The notes: generated from the sequence alone by a model not told the origin. DNA of 64,000 nucleotides from Chryseobacterium defluvii (GCF_003634775.1 NZ_RBXB01000001.1:1364001-1428000); one strand, 5' to 3'; shown: positions 17,152-26,246, numbered from the stretch's first letter. Made by a program: numbers and translations.

Positions 17152-18531
17152 ATGCAAGAGACATTAAATTACATTAACGAAAACAAGCAACGTTTCGTAG
17201 ATGAATTATTTGAATTATTGAGAATTCCTTCTATTTCTGCAGATCCGGCATATAAAAATGATGTGCTGAAGTGTGCAGATGTATGTGCAGAACATCTTAA
17301 AAATGCAGGAGCCGATCATGTTGAAGTATGCCAGACAAAAGGATACCCTATTGTATTTGGAGAGAAAATTTTAGATAAAAGCCTGCCCACGGTATTGGTG
17401 TATGGTCATTATGATGTTCAGCCTGCCGATCCGCTGGATTTATGGAAAAAACCTCCTTTTGAACCTTATATTGAAAAAACTGAACTTCATCCTGAAGGAG
17501 CTATTTTTGCAAGAGGTTCAGCAGATGATAAAGGACAGTTCTTTATGCATTTAAAGGCGTTTGAAGCCATGATGAAGACCAATGCTCTGCCTTGCAACGT
17601 TAAATTTATTTTGGAAGGTGAAGAAGAAGTAGGGTCTGTAAGTTTGGGAGACTGGGTCAACGAAAATAAAGAGAAATTAGCTTGTGATTGTATTCTAATT
17701 TCCGATACGCATATTTATAGCAATGAACAACCAACTGTTACAACAGGATTAAGAGGTTTAAGCTATGTGGAAGTAGAAGTGGAAGGACCAAACAGAGATC
17801 TGCATTCAGGACTTTACGGAGGCGCTGTTCCAAACCCGATCCATGTGCTTTCAAGAATGATTGCAAAATTAATTGATGAGGAAGGCCATATTACCATTGA
17901 TGGATTCTATGATAATGTAGATGTGGTATCAGATGATGAAAGAGCAGAAATGAATAAATTAAAGGACAATCCTGAAGAATTCAAAAAGTCTATCGGATTA
18001 AATGGTGTTGAAGGTGAAAAAGGATATACTACGTTAGAAAGAACTTCCATCCGTCCTACATTGGATTGCAACGGGATTTGGGGCGGATACACAGGAGAAG
18101 GTGCGAAAACGGTGATTCCTTCTAAAGCTTTTGCTAAAATTTCAATGCGTTTGGTTCCTTATCAGACTCCTGAGGAAATCACAGAGAAATTCACCAGATA
18201 TTTCGAGAAAATAGCTCCGGATAATGTCCGGGTGAAAGTAACGCCGCATCATGGTGGGATGCCATACGTTTTGCCAAGCGATACCAAAGAATTCTTTGCC
18301 GCTAAAAAAGCAATGGAAACGGCATTCGGGAAAGAAGTCCTTCCTTACAGAAGTGGAGGTAGTATTCCGATTACAGCCATGTTCGAAAAAGTATTAGGGG
18401 CTAAGTCGGTCTTAATGGGATTCGGATTAGATTCAGATGCAATTCACTCTCCTAATGAACATTACGGCCTTTTTAATTTCTATAAGGGAATTGAGAGCAT
18501 TCCTCTCTTTTTTGAAAACTATTCAAAATGA
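17152..18531 (+). CDS. M20-family dipeptidase
   Basis: Zinc peptidase of 459 residues, starting at the ATG at 17152 (MQETLNYINENKQ); the in-frame codon at 17104 adds a non-family leader. Metal ligands are visible in VYGHYDVQPAD, FARGSADDKGQ, EGEEEVGS (catalytic Glu plus ligand Glu), SDTHIY and the C-terminal HSPNEHYGL. The lid domain with LHSGLYGGAV lies between. There is no signal peptide, so it is cytosolic. It probably cleaves dipeptides such as carnosine-like substrates (CNDP/PepV-like group). Confidence 0.92.
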   Translation: MQETLNYINENKQRFVDELFELLRIPSISADPAYKNDVLKCADVCAEHLKNAGADHVEVCQTKGYPIVFGEKILDKSLPTVLVYGHYDVQPADPLDLWKKPPFEPYIEKTELHPEGAIFARGSADDKGQFFMHLKAFEAMMKTNALPCNVKFILEGEEEVGSVSLGDWVNENKEKLACDCILISDTHIYSNEQPTVTTGLRGLSYVEVEVEGPNRDLHSGLYGGAVPNPIHVLSRMIAKLIDEEGHITIDGFYDNVDVVSDDERAEMNKLKDNPEEFKKSIGLNGVEGEKGYTTLERTSIRPTLDCNGIWGGYTGEGAKTVIPSKAFAKISMRLVPYQTPEEITEKFTRYFEKIAPDNVRVKVTPHHGGMPYVLPSDTKEFFAAKKAMETAFGKEVLPYRSGGSIPITAMFEKVLGAKSVLMGFGLDSDAIHSPNEHYGLFNFYKGIESIPLFFENYSK

Positions 18532-18539
18532 TAAAATTG

Positions 18540-18570
18540 ATCCTTAAGTGTAATATCTTAAGGATTTTTT
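18540..18570 (+). terminator. Terminator of the M20 peptidase gene
   Basis: ATCCTTAAG / CTTAAGGAT stem with an eight-base loop, then a T run. Confidence 0.85.
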
Positions 18571-18643
18571 TATTTTTTATGATAATTTTTTAATAATAAT
18601 TTGTAAAATGTTTATATTTACTATCAATTAAAAAAATGATATC

Positions 18644-20188
18644 ATGAAAAAAATTCTATCTTCTTTATTATTGTCTTCATCTTTAATAGGATTTGGGCAA
18701 GTATTCAGTTCAGGCTTTGAAACCAACTACGGTCCTATAACCAATTGGACATTGTATAATGTGGACGGTCTTACACCGGCGGCTTCGGTAAACTTTGTAA
18801 ACGCAGCTTGGGTAGCTACTAATGAAGAATATGGAAACAATGTGGCAATGAGTACTTCTTGGTATACCCCTGCAGGTACTTCAAATGACTGGATTGTTTC
18901 GCCGGCTATTACATTACCAGCCGGAACCAATACCCTATATTGGCATGCAAGATCATATGATGCCACTTACAAAGAATCTTATAAAGTATATGTTTCTACA
19001 ACTGGAAATGCTGTAGCTAATTTTACAACACCTATTTTAACAGTTAATGGTGAAGATACAGTATGGCAAAATAAAAGTATAGATTTAAGTGCTTATGCAG
19101 GACAAACAATTTATCTGGCATTCCAAAACTTTTCTAACGATAAATTCCTAGGAGCTATTGATAATGTGTACGTTGTTAATGGTACAGCTCCACAACCGGG
19201 AAGATTAGTTACAGTTTCTAACATAACTAAAACATCAGCAACATTTAGTTGGACAGCTGCTTCCGGAGGAACGGGATACGATTATTCTTGGGGCTCAGTA
19301 GGTCATGTGCCTAGTGCAATGGCTGGTGTTAGTGGTGCTGCAACTACTACAGCTACTGTAGCGGCTCTAACAGCGAATACAATGTATGAGTACTATCTTA
19401 GAAGTAAAAACGGATCCATTAATGGAGGATGGATAGGACCCTATAGATTTTATACTGCAACAGAATTAGGAGCCGGATCATATGCTTATGGATTTGATAA
19501 TACAGCTGCCGGATTTTATCAAAATGATGGATGGACAGGGGCTTGGTCTACAAATGCAACTGCTGGAAACCCACAGGCTGGAACTCAAATGGTATTTTCA
19601 AATAACAGTGCCACTGCAGCAACTAATAGATGGTTATTTTCTAAACCATTTAATTTAACAGCAGGGGCTACTTATACAATTACTTATTATTTAAGAAACT
19701 TTGGTTCTACAACAACTGCTCAGAGTCTTAAATTAACAGTGGGTAATGCAGCAACAACTGCAGCTCAAACAAATACTTTATGGACATCAGCTACAGTTGC
19801 GAATGCTGCATGGACTCAATATACCGTTACTTTTGTCCCTACTGCAAGTGGAACACACTACTTTGCATTTAATCATTTTTCGCCAATACAGGCTGGTTCT
19901 GTTTCATTAGGATTGGATACATTTAATATCAATGGAGTATTAGGAGTAAATGATGTTGAAGTTAAGAAAGATCAATTATCTCTTTACCCTAATCCGGCAA
20001 AAGACTTTGTTGCGATTAAAACAGAATCTAAAATCAACAAAGTTGAAATCTTTGATATAGCAGGAAGAAAAGTTCCTGCCAATTTAGATGGAAATAAAGT
20101 AGATGTTAAAAACCTGGCTCCAGGAAACTACATTATCAATGTTGAAACAAATAAAGGAAAAGTATCTGAAAAGCTTATCAAAAAATAA
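18644..20188 (+). CDS. T9SS cargo adhesin-like protein (choice-of-anchor J, FnIII)
   Basis: This 514-residue secreted protein has: signal peptide (MKKILSSLLLSSSLIGFGQ); a cleaved-adhesin/choice-of-anchor-J beta-sandwich (about 20-185, with DWIVSPAITLPAG and AIDNVYVVNG); a fibronectin type III domain (about 190-272); a second carbohydrate-binding-like sandwich (about 275-430); and a type A sorting domain (SLYPNPAKDFVAIK to KVSEKLIKK). It is likely surface bound. No catalytic motif is seen. Monocistronic. Confidence 0.88.
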   Translation: MKKILSSLLLSSSLIGFGQVFSSGFETNYGPITNWTLYNVDGLTPAASVNFVNAAWVATNEEYGNNVAMSTSWYTPAGTSNDWIVSPAITLPAGTNTLYWHARSYDATYKESYKVYVSTTGNAVANFTTPILTVNGEDTVWQNKSIDLSAYAGQTIYLAFQNFSNDKFLGAIDNVYVVNGTAPQPGRLVTVSNITKTSATFSWTAASGGTGYDYSWGSVGHVPSAMAGVSGAATTTATVAALTANTMYEYYLRSKNGSINGGWIGPYRFYTATELGAGSYAYGFDNTAAGFYQNDGWTGAWSTNATAGNPQAGTQMVFSNNSATAATNRWLFSKPFNLTAGATYTITYYLRNFGSTTTAQSLKLTVGNAATTAAQTNTLWTSATVANAAWTQYTVTFVPTASGTHYFAFNHFSPIQAGSVSLGLDTFNINGVLGVNDVEVKKDQLSLYPNPAKDFVAIKTESKINKVEIFDIAGRKVPANLDGNKVDVKNLAPGNYIINVETNKGKVSEKLIKK

Positions 20189-20211
20189 TCAGATCAATAT
20201 TACCTCAATAT

Positions 20212-20238
20212 AACGCTCCGGAATGGAGCGTTTTTTTT
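20212..20238 (+). terminator. Terminator of the T9SS adhesin gene
   Basis: AACGCTCC / GGAGCGTT stem, five-base loop, then eight T. Confidence 0.9.
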
Positions 20239-20269
20239 ATTTTTAAGAATTAATTTAAATTAAGATACT

Positions 20270-20974
20270 ATGTCAGAAAATAAAGTAGCTTATATAACAG
20301 GTGGAACCAAAGGTATTGGTTTTGGAATCGCAAAAATATTATTGGAAAATGGAATTTCAGTTGCTTTTTCAGGAAGGAAAGGGGAAGATGTAATGAAAGC
20401 TGAAAAAGAACTGCAGCAATATTCTGATAAAGTATTGGGTGTTGTTTCGGATGTAAGAAACCTGCAAAGTGAAGAAGAAGCCATAAAATCTGTTATAAAT
20501 ACCTTTGGAAGACTGGACTTTGTGATAGCCAATGCGGGATTGGGTATTTTTAAACCTGTAGACGAATTATCTGCTGAAGAGTGGAATGACATGATAGAAA
20601 CCAACTTAACGGGTGTTTTTTATACTTTAAAAGCTTCTGTGGAAGAATTGAAGAAAACAGAAGGATATTATATTACCATTTCAAGTCTGGCCGGAGCCAA
20701 TTTCTTCGAAAACGGAACGGGATACAATGCTTCAAAATTCGGAGTCGTTGGATTTACGCAAGCTGCTATGATAGATCTGAGAAAATATAATATTAAAGCA
20801 ACGGTAATCATGCCGGGTTCGGTAGCAACTCATTTTAATGGTAATGTTCCGTCTGAAAAAGACAGTTGGAAAATCCAACCCGAAGATATGGGAAATCTGG
20901 TATTGGATATACTGAAAATGAATCCCAGAGTTTTGCCTAGCAAGATTGAATTTAGGGCATCGAAGCCTTCATAG
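20270..20974 (+). CDS. Classical short-chain dehydrogenase/reductase
   Basis: NAD(P)-dependent oxidoreductase of 234 residues. The cofactor motif is TGGTKGIGFG (about 8-17), followed by NAG near 87, the catalytic Ser in ISSLAG near 135 and YNASK near 149. The C-terminal PGSVATHF segment is typical of the 3-oxoacyl-ACP-reductase-like group. The substrate cannot be inferred. A 257-bp gap follows. Confidence 0.9.
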   Translation: MSENKVAYITGGTKGIGFGIAKILLENGISVAFSGRKGEDVMKAEKELQQYSDKVLGVVSDVRNLQSEEEAIKSVINTFGRLDFVIANAGLGIFKPVDELSAEEWNDMIETNLTGVFYTLKASVEELKKTEGYYITISSLAGANFFENGTGYNASKFGVVGFTQAAMIDLRKYNIKATVIMPGSVATHFNGNVPSEKDSWKIQPEDMGNLVLDILKMNPRVLPSKIEFRASKPS

Positions 20975-21072
20975 TCAAAGGATTTAACCAAGAACGGAAA
21001 TACTCCAATTGTAAATTTTTATTGCATGAATATTCATTGTTAAAAAAACAGAGACATATTTTTTATTTCACA

Positions 21073-21101
21073 GGCAACCTTTTTATTTTCATGTTGTCTT
21101 A
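21073..21101 (+). promoter_or_regulatory. Second copy of the ECF-sigma-type promoter element
   Basis: GGCAAC at 21073-21078 and GTCTTA at 21096-21101 are separated by exactly 17 bp, the same arrangement as upstream of the ECF sigma gene at 26317-26345. The flanks are also alike: TTTATTT before, and GAAA then CTGAT then CATG after. It lies 130 bp upstream of the T9SS protein start. Basis: direct comparison within the window; promoter function is inferred. Confidence 0.6.
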
Positions 21102-21121
21102 TCAGTGAAAGCTGATCAGGC

Positions 21122-21187
21122 ATGATTATTAAACTCAAGAGTCGGTATACTATTTTAGAATTAAATCTCCCTAATAATAGGTATTGA
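21122..21187 (+). CDS. Possible 21-codon ORF downstream of the ECF-type promoter
   Basis: ATG at 21122 placed as the sigma-gene ATG is relative to its promoter copy. It encodes MIIKLKSRYTILELNLPNNR plus one Tyr, which resembles nothing known. It may be only a leader of the T9SS gene's mRNA or chance. Confidence 0.2.
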   Translation: MIIKLKSRYTILELNLPNNRY

Positions 21188-21231
21188 TTCCATGTTTAAA
21201 TTGAAATAAGTTTGATATCCAATTAAAAAAT

Positions 21232-22257
21232 ATGTTTATGAAAATTTTTTTACTAATTAATGCATTCTCATTTGCCTTATTCCAGACATTGAATGCTCAG
21301 TCTTTAGAAAGCGATAATTTTAATTCCTATACGATAGGAAATGTAGGAACGGATATTACTGCAACGACTCCCGGTCAAGGAGGATTTTATACGGATTTTG
21401 CAGGTGGGGCCAATTCAGATGCGCAGATTGTAAGTATAGATGCTTCTCACGACAAATCATTACAGCTTACCGGCAGTGCCACTGCAACAGGAACAAAGTA
21501 TATGTGGAAAAGCGGATTAGGGGCAGCCTGGGCCACAAGAACGGCAGGAAACGATATCCTTAAATTGGATTTTAATTTATATACAGGAAGCGTGACAGGA
21601 GGTGCTGGTAGAGGAACCGTATTAATTTATGATGGAACCACTCATAAAACTCTGCTTGGAGCCGGATTTGAGTATGGCACACAAAGGCCTGTGGGAATAG
21701 CATATTATACAAATACTACGACAGGTGTAACGGGCAACTATCTTTTTTATCTGGAACCCAATACCTATACATATCCTCCCAATACATGGATTACACTAAG
21801 CTGTACATTTAATAAAACCACAGGGGTTGTTACATGGAAAAGCCCGGGAGGTATGACGCATACCCCTTCCGCAACATATACTCCGGCTGCTGCAGGTGTG
21901 GATCCTTTTGAACTTGATTTTGTTTCAGTAGTCAGCTCAGGTAATACGGTGGCACATGTCACTTCCTTTGACAACTATGTGGTAACGGCCACCAATGCTG
22001 CGGCATTAGCAACAAAAGAAGTGGCTACTGTTGAAGAAAGTATTTTGGTTTACCCTAACCCCACAACTGATTTTCTCAATATAAAAGCTGATTCATCAAT
22101 TACGAAGATTGAAATTCTTGACGCAACAGGGAAAAAAATAAAAGAAGTAAGGCCTGATCAGGATAAAATAGATGTAAAGAATCTTACCCAGGGAAATTAT
22201 ATCATTACTATTCAAACCATTGGAAAGCAATTTTCTAAAAAATTCATTAAAAAATAA
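21232..22257 (+). CDS. T9SS cargo protein with lectin-like beta-sandwich
   Basis: This 341-residue protein starts at 21232 or, equally plausibly, at the ATG two codons later. It has a signal peptide ending TLNAQ, then a single jelly-roll-like domain (about 25-255, DNFNSYTIGN to SFDNYVVTAT) like LamG/concanavalin-type sandwiches, and a type A sorting domain (VYPNPTTDFLNIK to KKFIKK). No catalytic residues are evident. The long leader (about 130 nt) runs back to an ECF-type promoter element, so it may belong to the regulon of the sigma factor at 26.4 kb. Confidence 0.83.
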   Translation: MFMKIFLLINAFSFALFQTLNAQSLESDNFNSYTIGNVGTDITATTPGQGGFYTDFAGGANSDAQIVSIDASHDKSLQLTGSATATGTKYMWKSGLGAAWATRTAGNDILKLDFNLYTGSVTGGAGRGTVLIYDGTTHKTLLGAGFEYGTQRPVGIAYYTNTTTGVTGNYLFYLEPNTYTYPPNTWITLSCTFNKTTGVVTWKSPGGMTHTPSATYTPAAAGVDPFELDFVSVVSSGNTVAHVTSFDNYVVTATNAAALATKEVATVEESILVYPNPTTDFLNIKADSSITKIEILDATGKKIKEVRPDQDKIDVKNLTQGNYIITIQTIGKQFSKKFIKK

Positions 22258-22283
22258 ACTTAATAATCATTTCAAATATTTAC

Positions 22284-22312
22284 AAAAACGCTTTATTTTA
22301 AAGCGTTTTTAT
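22284..22312 (+). terminator. Terminator of the lectin-like gene
   Basis: Twelve-bp stem AAAAACGCTTTA / TAAAGCGTTTTT with a three-base loop; the T run is part of the stem. Confidence 0.85.
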
Positions 22313-22342
22313 TATTTTTAATGCGCTGAATAACAAATCAAT

Positions 22343-22366
22343 ATATATTATGCATGCATAATATAT
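22343..22366. promoter_or_regulatory. 24-bp perfect palindrome upstream of etfB
   Basis: The sequence is fully self-complementary around TGCATGCA (22351-22358), flanked by TTA/TAA and ATATA arms. It lies 96 bp upstream of etfB and is not followed by a T-rich terminator geometry. A dimeric repressor/activator site is a reasonable reading. Confidence 0.5.
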
Positions 22367-22461
22367 TTTTTGCTTATATTTACAGAATTAACAAAAACAA
22401 AAATCTCTACACTCAACCCTTGGGGAGAATGTATTAAAAGGGAAAAAATAAAATAGTACAC

Positions 22462-23208
22462 ATGAAAATATTAGTTTGTATTAGTAGTGTTCCGGATACT
22501 ACTTCTAAAATTAACTTTACAGCAGATAAATCTGCTTTCGACAAGAACGGAATCCAGTGGGTAATCAATCCTTTAGATGAATTTGCCCTCACAAAGGCAA
22601 TTAAACTTCAGGAATCTCAGGGAGCTACTGTAACAGTAATCAACATAGGGGATGCTGCCACAGAGCCTGTAATCAGAAAAGCTTTGGCAATAGGAGCAAA
22701 TGATGCAGTAAGAGTAAACCTTGATCCGAAAGACAGCTATTCTACAGCAAAAGAAATTGCTGCTGTAGCTCAAAACGGAGGATATGATCTTATTCTTTGT
22801 GGTAAAGAATCTATCGATTATAACGGGGGTTCTGTTCCGGGAATGGTGGCTCAGCTATTGAACCAGCCTTTCGTTAATGCCTCCGTAGGATTAGAGGTAA
22901 ACGGAAGTGAAGCTACCGCTGTAAGAGAAATTGAAGGAGGTAAAGAAACTATTTCTGTAAAATTACCGGCTGTAATTGCTGGCCAGAAAGGATTAGTAGA
23001 TGAAAAAGATTTGATTATTCCGAATATGAGAGGGATTATGTCTGCAAGAACAAAGCCTTTACAGGTAGCAGAACCAACTTCTTCCGAAGTAAAGGTTCAG
23101 GGAGTTTCTTATGACAGTGTACCACCAAGAGCAGCTGTGAAAATAGTTTCTCCGGATAATCTTGATGAATTGGTAAGACTACTTCACGAAGAAGCTAAAG
23201 TAATCTAA
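22462..23208 (+). CDS. etfB: Electron transfer flavoprotein subunit beta
   Basis: Partner of EtfA in the soluble AMP/FAD flavoprotein that moves electrons from acyl-CoA dehydrogenases to the quinone pool. The 248 residues include the start MKILVCISSVPDTTSKI, the WVINPLDEFAL segment, the AMP-binding region LCGKESIDYNGG, and the signature near VREIEGGKETISVKLPAVI. etfA follows after 40 bp. Confidence 0.95.
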   Translation: MKILVCISSVPDTTSKINFTADKSAFDKNGIQWVINPLDEFALTKAIKLQESQGATVTVINIGDAATEPVIRKALAIGANDAVRVNLDPKDSYSTAKEIAAVAQNGGYDLILCGKESIDYNGGSVPGMVAQLLNQPFVNASVGLEVNGSEATAVREIEGGKETISVKLPAVIAGQKGLVDEKDLIIPNMRGIMSARTKPLQVAEPTSSEVKVQGVSYDSVPPRAAVKIVSPDNLDELVRLLHEEAKVI

Positions 23209-23248
23209 TCTTTAATCATTCAATTTTTAATCATTTAATTTTAAAAAA

Positions 23249-24196
23249 ATGGCAGTATTCGTATACGCAGAAAATATAAACGGAGTTTATAAAAAGGCAG
23301 CTTTTGAAGCAGTTTCTTATGCTAAAGCTGTTGCAGACCAGGCGGGAGATACCGTTACGGCAATCTCCGTAAACCCAACAGATTCTTCAGATTTGTTATA
23401 TAAATATGGAGCATCAAACGTAATCAATATCAAAGACGAAGGTCTTAAAAATTTTTCAGCCAAAGCATTTGCACAGGCAATTAATGAGGTGGCTAACGGA
23501 AATATTATTGTTTTTCCGCACACTACAGATGCTTCTTCCATTGCTCCGATGTTGGCCGTAATGAATAATTATTCATTAATTACCAATGCACTGGCTGCTC
23601 CGGAGAGTCTTTCACCATTCCAGGTAAAAAGAAAAGCATTCTCAGGAAAAGGCTTCATGCATGCAAAAGCAGAAGGAAACGGAGTCATTGTTACGGTTTC
23701 TCAAAATGCTTTCGGAGTAAAAGAAAATGCAGTATCAGGTTCAGAAGAAGTGAAAAACTTATCTGTGGCTAATGAAGATACAAAAGTGATCTCTCACGAA
23801 CAAAGTTCAGGAAAATTAGACCTTAAAGAAGCTGAAGTAGTAGTTTCTGCAGGAAGAGGAATGAAAGGCCCTGAAAACTGGGGAATGATTGAAGAATTGG
23901 CCAATGTACTTGGAGCTGCTACAGCTTGTTCTAAGCCGGTTTCTGATATTGGCTGGAGACCTCATACGGAGCACGTAGGACAAACAGGTAAAGCAATTTC
24001 ACCGAATCTTTACATCGCCGTAGGTATTTCAGGAGCTATTCAGCATTTGGCAGGAGTAAACTCTTCAAAAACGATCGTAGTGATCAATAATGATGCTGAA
24101 GCACCATTCTTCAAATCAGCTGATTATGGAGTAGTGGGTGATGCATTCCAGATCATTCCGGCATTAACTGAGAAAATCAAAGCGCTAAAAGGATAA
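23249..24196 (+). CDS. etfA: Electron transfer flavoprotein subunit alpha
   Basis: FAD-binding subunit of 315 residues. The conserved C-terminal FAD domain is clear: VVSAGRGMKGPENWG, then SKPVSDIGWRPHTEHVGQTG, LYIAVGISGAIQH and IVVINNDAEAPFF. It probably forms one operon with etfB. The thiolase at 29.3 kb would act in the same fatty-acid metabolism but is not linked. Confidence 0.96.
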   Translation: MAVFVYAENINGVYKKAAFEAVSYAKAVADQAGDTVTAISVNPTDSSDLLYKYGASNVINIKDEGLKNFSAKAFAQAINEVANGNIIVFPHTTDASSIAPMLAVMNNYSLITNALAAPESLSPFQVKRKAFSGKGFMHAKAEGNGVIVTVSQNAFGVKENAVSGSEEVKNLSVANEDTKVISHEQSSGKLDLKEAEVVVSAGRGMKGPENWGMIEELANVLGAATACSKPVSDIGWRPHTEHVGQTGKAISPNLYIAVGISGAIQHLAGVNSSKTIVVINNDAEAPFFKSADYGVVGDAFQIIPALTEKIKALKG

Positions 24197-24200
24197 GAGT

Positions 24201-24285
24201 TGAATTGAATAGTCAATTCGCTTTACTTGTCAATATAAAATTCACTTGCGAAGCAAAATTGACCTCACAGTTAATTCGCAATTCA
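24201..24285. repeat. Imperfect AATTG/CAATT-rich palindromic repeat after etfA
   Basis: GAATTG, CAATTC and GCGAAGC-type words occur in both orientations around a centre near 24240. It is non-coding and low complexity, just before a terminator. Looks like a REP-type element. Confidence 0.45.
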
Positions 24286-24290
24286 CATAT

Positions 24291-24317
24291 AAAAGCCCTT
24301 TTCGGGCTTTTATTTTT
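24291..24317 (+). terminator. Terminator of etfBA
   Basis: AAAAGCCC / GGGCTTTT stem, five-base loop, then T-rich tail. Confidence 0.88.
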
Positions 24318-24352
24318 GTGCAAAAAGTAAAACCTACAATAAAAAATTAATT

Positions 24353-24360
24353 TATATTTG
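24353..24360 (+). promoter_or_regulatory. -7 box upstream of the bifunctional nuclease gene
   Basis: TATATTTG, ending five bases before the ATG at 24366; no -33 TTG at the usual spacing. Confidence 0.45.
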
Positions 24361-24365
24361 TAGTT

Positions 24366-24965
24366 ATGGATTATAAGCAGTTAATTATTCGCGGAATATC
24401 GTATAGCCAAACCCAATCGGGAGCATACGCGTTGTTATTGGAGCATGAAGAATCACATATAAAGTTACCTGTTGTTATAGGAAATTTTGAGGCCCAATCC
24501 ATTTCACTTGGCCTGGAGAAAGATATTCATCCGCCTCGTCCTCTTACCCACGACCTGTTTACAAAATTTATCATTTCTGCCAATTATGAGCTGGTTTCTG
24601 TGATCATTTATCAGATCGTAGACGGTGTTTTCTTTTCAAATATCAATTTCAAGAATAAAAGCAATGATGAAGAATTGATTCTGGATGCCAGAACTTCTGA
24701 TGCCGTGGCAATGGCCGTAAGGTTTGATGCTCCTATTTTTACGACACAGCAGGTGTTGAACGAAGCAGGAATCCTTCTTGAACTGGAAGATGTCTCTAAA
24801 GAAGAACAATCGTTTTCTGAAACGGTACAAACGGAAGATAGTTTAAGATCCCTTTCCATGGAAGAGCTTCAGAAATTATTGGATGAAGCGGTTAAAGAAG
24901 AAGACTATGACACAGCACTTGAAATCCAGGAAGAGATTAAAAGAAGAAAAAAGAAAATTGATTAA
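24366..24965 (+). CDS. Bifunctional nuclease family protein (DUF151) with UvrB/UvrC motif
   Basis: Of 199 residues, about 1-140 form the BFN/DUF151 domain (YALLLEHEESHIKLPVVIG, LDARTSDAVAMAVRFDAPIF). The C-terminal 40 residues form a UVR motif helix pair (MEELQKLLDEAVKEEDYDTA then LEIQEEIKRR), as used for UvrB/UvrC contacts. Nuclease activity is known for plant relatives; bacterial roles are unsettled. It is 21 bp from the nucleoside permease, so the pair may be one unit. Confidence 0.9.
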   Translation: MDYKQLIIRGISYSQTQSGAYALLLEHEESHIKLPVVIGNFEAQSISLGLEKDIHPPRPLTHDLFTKFIISANYELVSVIIYQIVDGVFFSNINFKNKSNDEELILDARTSDAVAMAVRFDAPIFTTQQVLNEAGILLELEDVSKEEQSFSETVQTEDSLRSLSMEELQKLLDEAVKEEDYDTALEIQEEIKRRKKKID

Positions 24966-24986
24966 TAGAGATATTTAAAACCACAT

Positions 24987-26246
24987 ATGAATTTAAAATT
25001 ACGACTTACCATCCTGAGCTTCCTTCAATTTTTTGTTTGGGGCGCATGGCTGATCACTATCGGAGTATATTGGTTCAGTACAAAACAATGGGGTGGTTCA
25101 GAATTTGGAGCTGTATTTTCCACACTTGGAATTTCATCGATCATCATGCCGGCTCTCACGGGAATTATTGCAGATCGTTGGATGAATGCAGAAAGACTTT
25201 ACGGCATCCTTCATATTTTATATGGAATTACATTGTTTTTTCTTCCTCAGGTTTCTGATCCTAATCAGTTTTTCTGGGTAATGCTGATTGCCATGTTTTT
25301 CTATATGCCCACGATTTCCTTATCCAACTCTATTGCCTATTATGTTCTTAAGAACAATGATTATGATGTGGTAAAAGTTTTCCCGCCAATCAGGGTATGG
25401 GGAACCATAGGGTTTATTGTAGCCATGTGGATTACCAATCTTACGGATAATAAGGATTCTGGAAACCAGTTTTATATTGCGGCGTTATTTGCTATTCTTT
25501 TGGGAATTTATGCATTTACATTGCCCAAATGCCCGCCACAAAATACAATCCCTAAAAATGCCACAACATTAGAAAAATTAGGATTGAACGCCCTGTCATT
25601 ATTCGGAAACGGGAAAATGGCTATGTTCTTCCTGTTTTCAATGTTTTTGGGAGCAGCCCTGCAATTAACCAATATGTACGGAGATGCATTTCTTTCGGAT
25701 TTTGGTAAAATGCCACAATATGCAGACAGTTTGGTGGTGAAACGTTCAACATTGATTATGTCTATCTCCCAGGTTTCGGAGACATTGTTTATCCTGGCCA
25801 TTCCATTCTTTTTGAAGAAATTCGGGATTAAAAAAGTAATGCTGATCTCTATGTTCGCCTGGGTATTGAGATTCGGATTCTTCGCGTATGGAGATCCGGA
25901 AGGATTTGGTCTGATTTTAATCATTCTTTCATGTATTGTATATGGAATGGCATTTGACTTTTTCAATATCTCAGGTTCTCTTTTCGTGGAAACGAATACA
26001 GATTTTAAGATCCGCTCTTCTGCACAAGGCTTATTCATGATGATGACCAACGGTTTTGGAGCCATGATAGGAAGTTTGGTAAGCGGTTGGGTCATTCAGA
26101 ACAATTTTACTTTACCCAACGGAGACAAAATGTGGCATGAGATCTGGCTGTATTTTGCAGCATATGCATTGATTATTGCTGTTCTATTTGCCATTTTCTT
26201 CAAACATAAGCATGATCCTAAAGAAGTAGTAAACGTAAATCATTAA
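24987..26246 (+). CDS. Nucleoside permease (NupG/XapB-type MFS)
   Basis: Inner-membrane nucleoside:proton symporter family, 419 residues, about 12 hydrophobic helices. Family features: the N-terminal LSFLQFFVWGAWLITIGVYW, IADRWMNAERLYG in the first cytoplasmic loop, and GLFMMMTNGFGAMIGSLVSG in helix 10-11. The middle loop (SLVVKRSTLIM) is cytoplasmic. With udk elsewhere in the window it would support nucleoside salvage. Confidence 0.9.
   Translation: MNLKLRLTILSFLQFFVWGAWLITIGVYWFSTKQWGGSEFGAVFSTLGISSIIMPALTGIIADRWMNAERLYGILHILYGITLFFLPQVSDPNQFFWVMLIAMFFYMPTISLSNSIAYYVLKNNDYDVVKVFPPIRVWGTIGFIVAMWITNLTDNKDSGNQFYIAALFAILLGIYAFTLPKCPPQNTIPKNATTLEKLGLNALSLFGNGKMAMFFLFSMFLGAALQLTNMYGDAFLSDFGKMPQYADSLVVKRSTLIMSISQVSETLFILAIPFFLKKFGIKKVMLISMFAWVLRFGFFAYGDPEGFGLILIILSCIVYGMAFDFFNISGSLFVETNTDFKIRSSAQGLFMMMTNGFGAMIGSLVSGWVIQNNFTLPNGDKMWHEIWLYFAAYALIIAVLFAIFFKHKHDPKEVVNVNH

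Noticed and set aside
22375..22382. TATATTTA as etfB promoter
   Set aside because: Misses the final G of the -7 box and no -33 at proper spacing; too weak to list.
25508..26095. 195-codon minus-strand ORF
   Set aside because: Long, but antisense to a well-supported nucleoside permease with no own promoter or family pattern.
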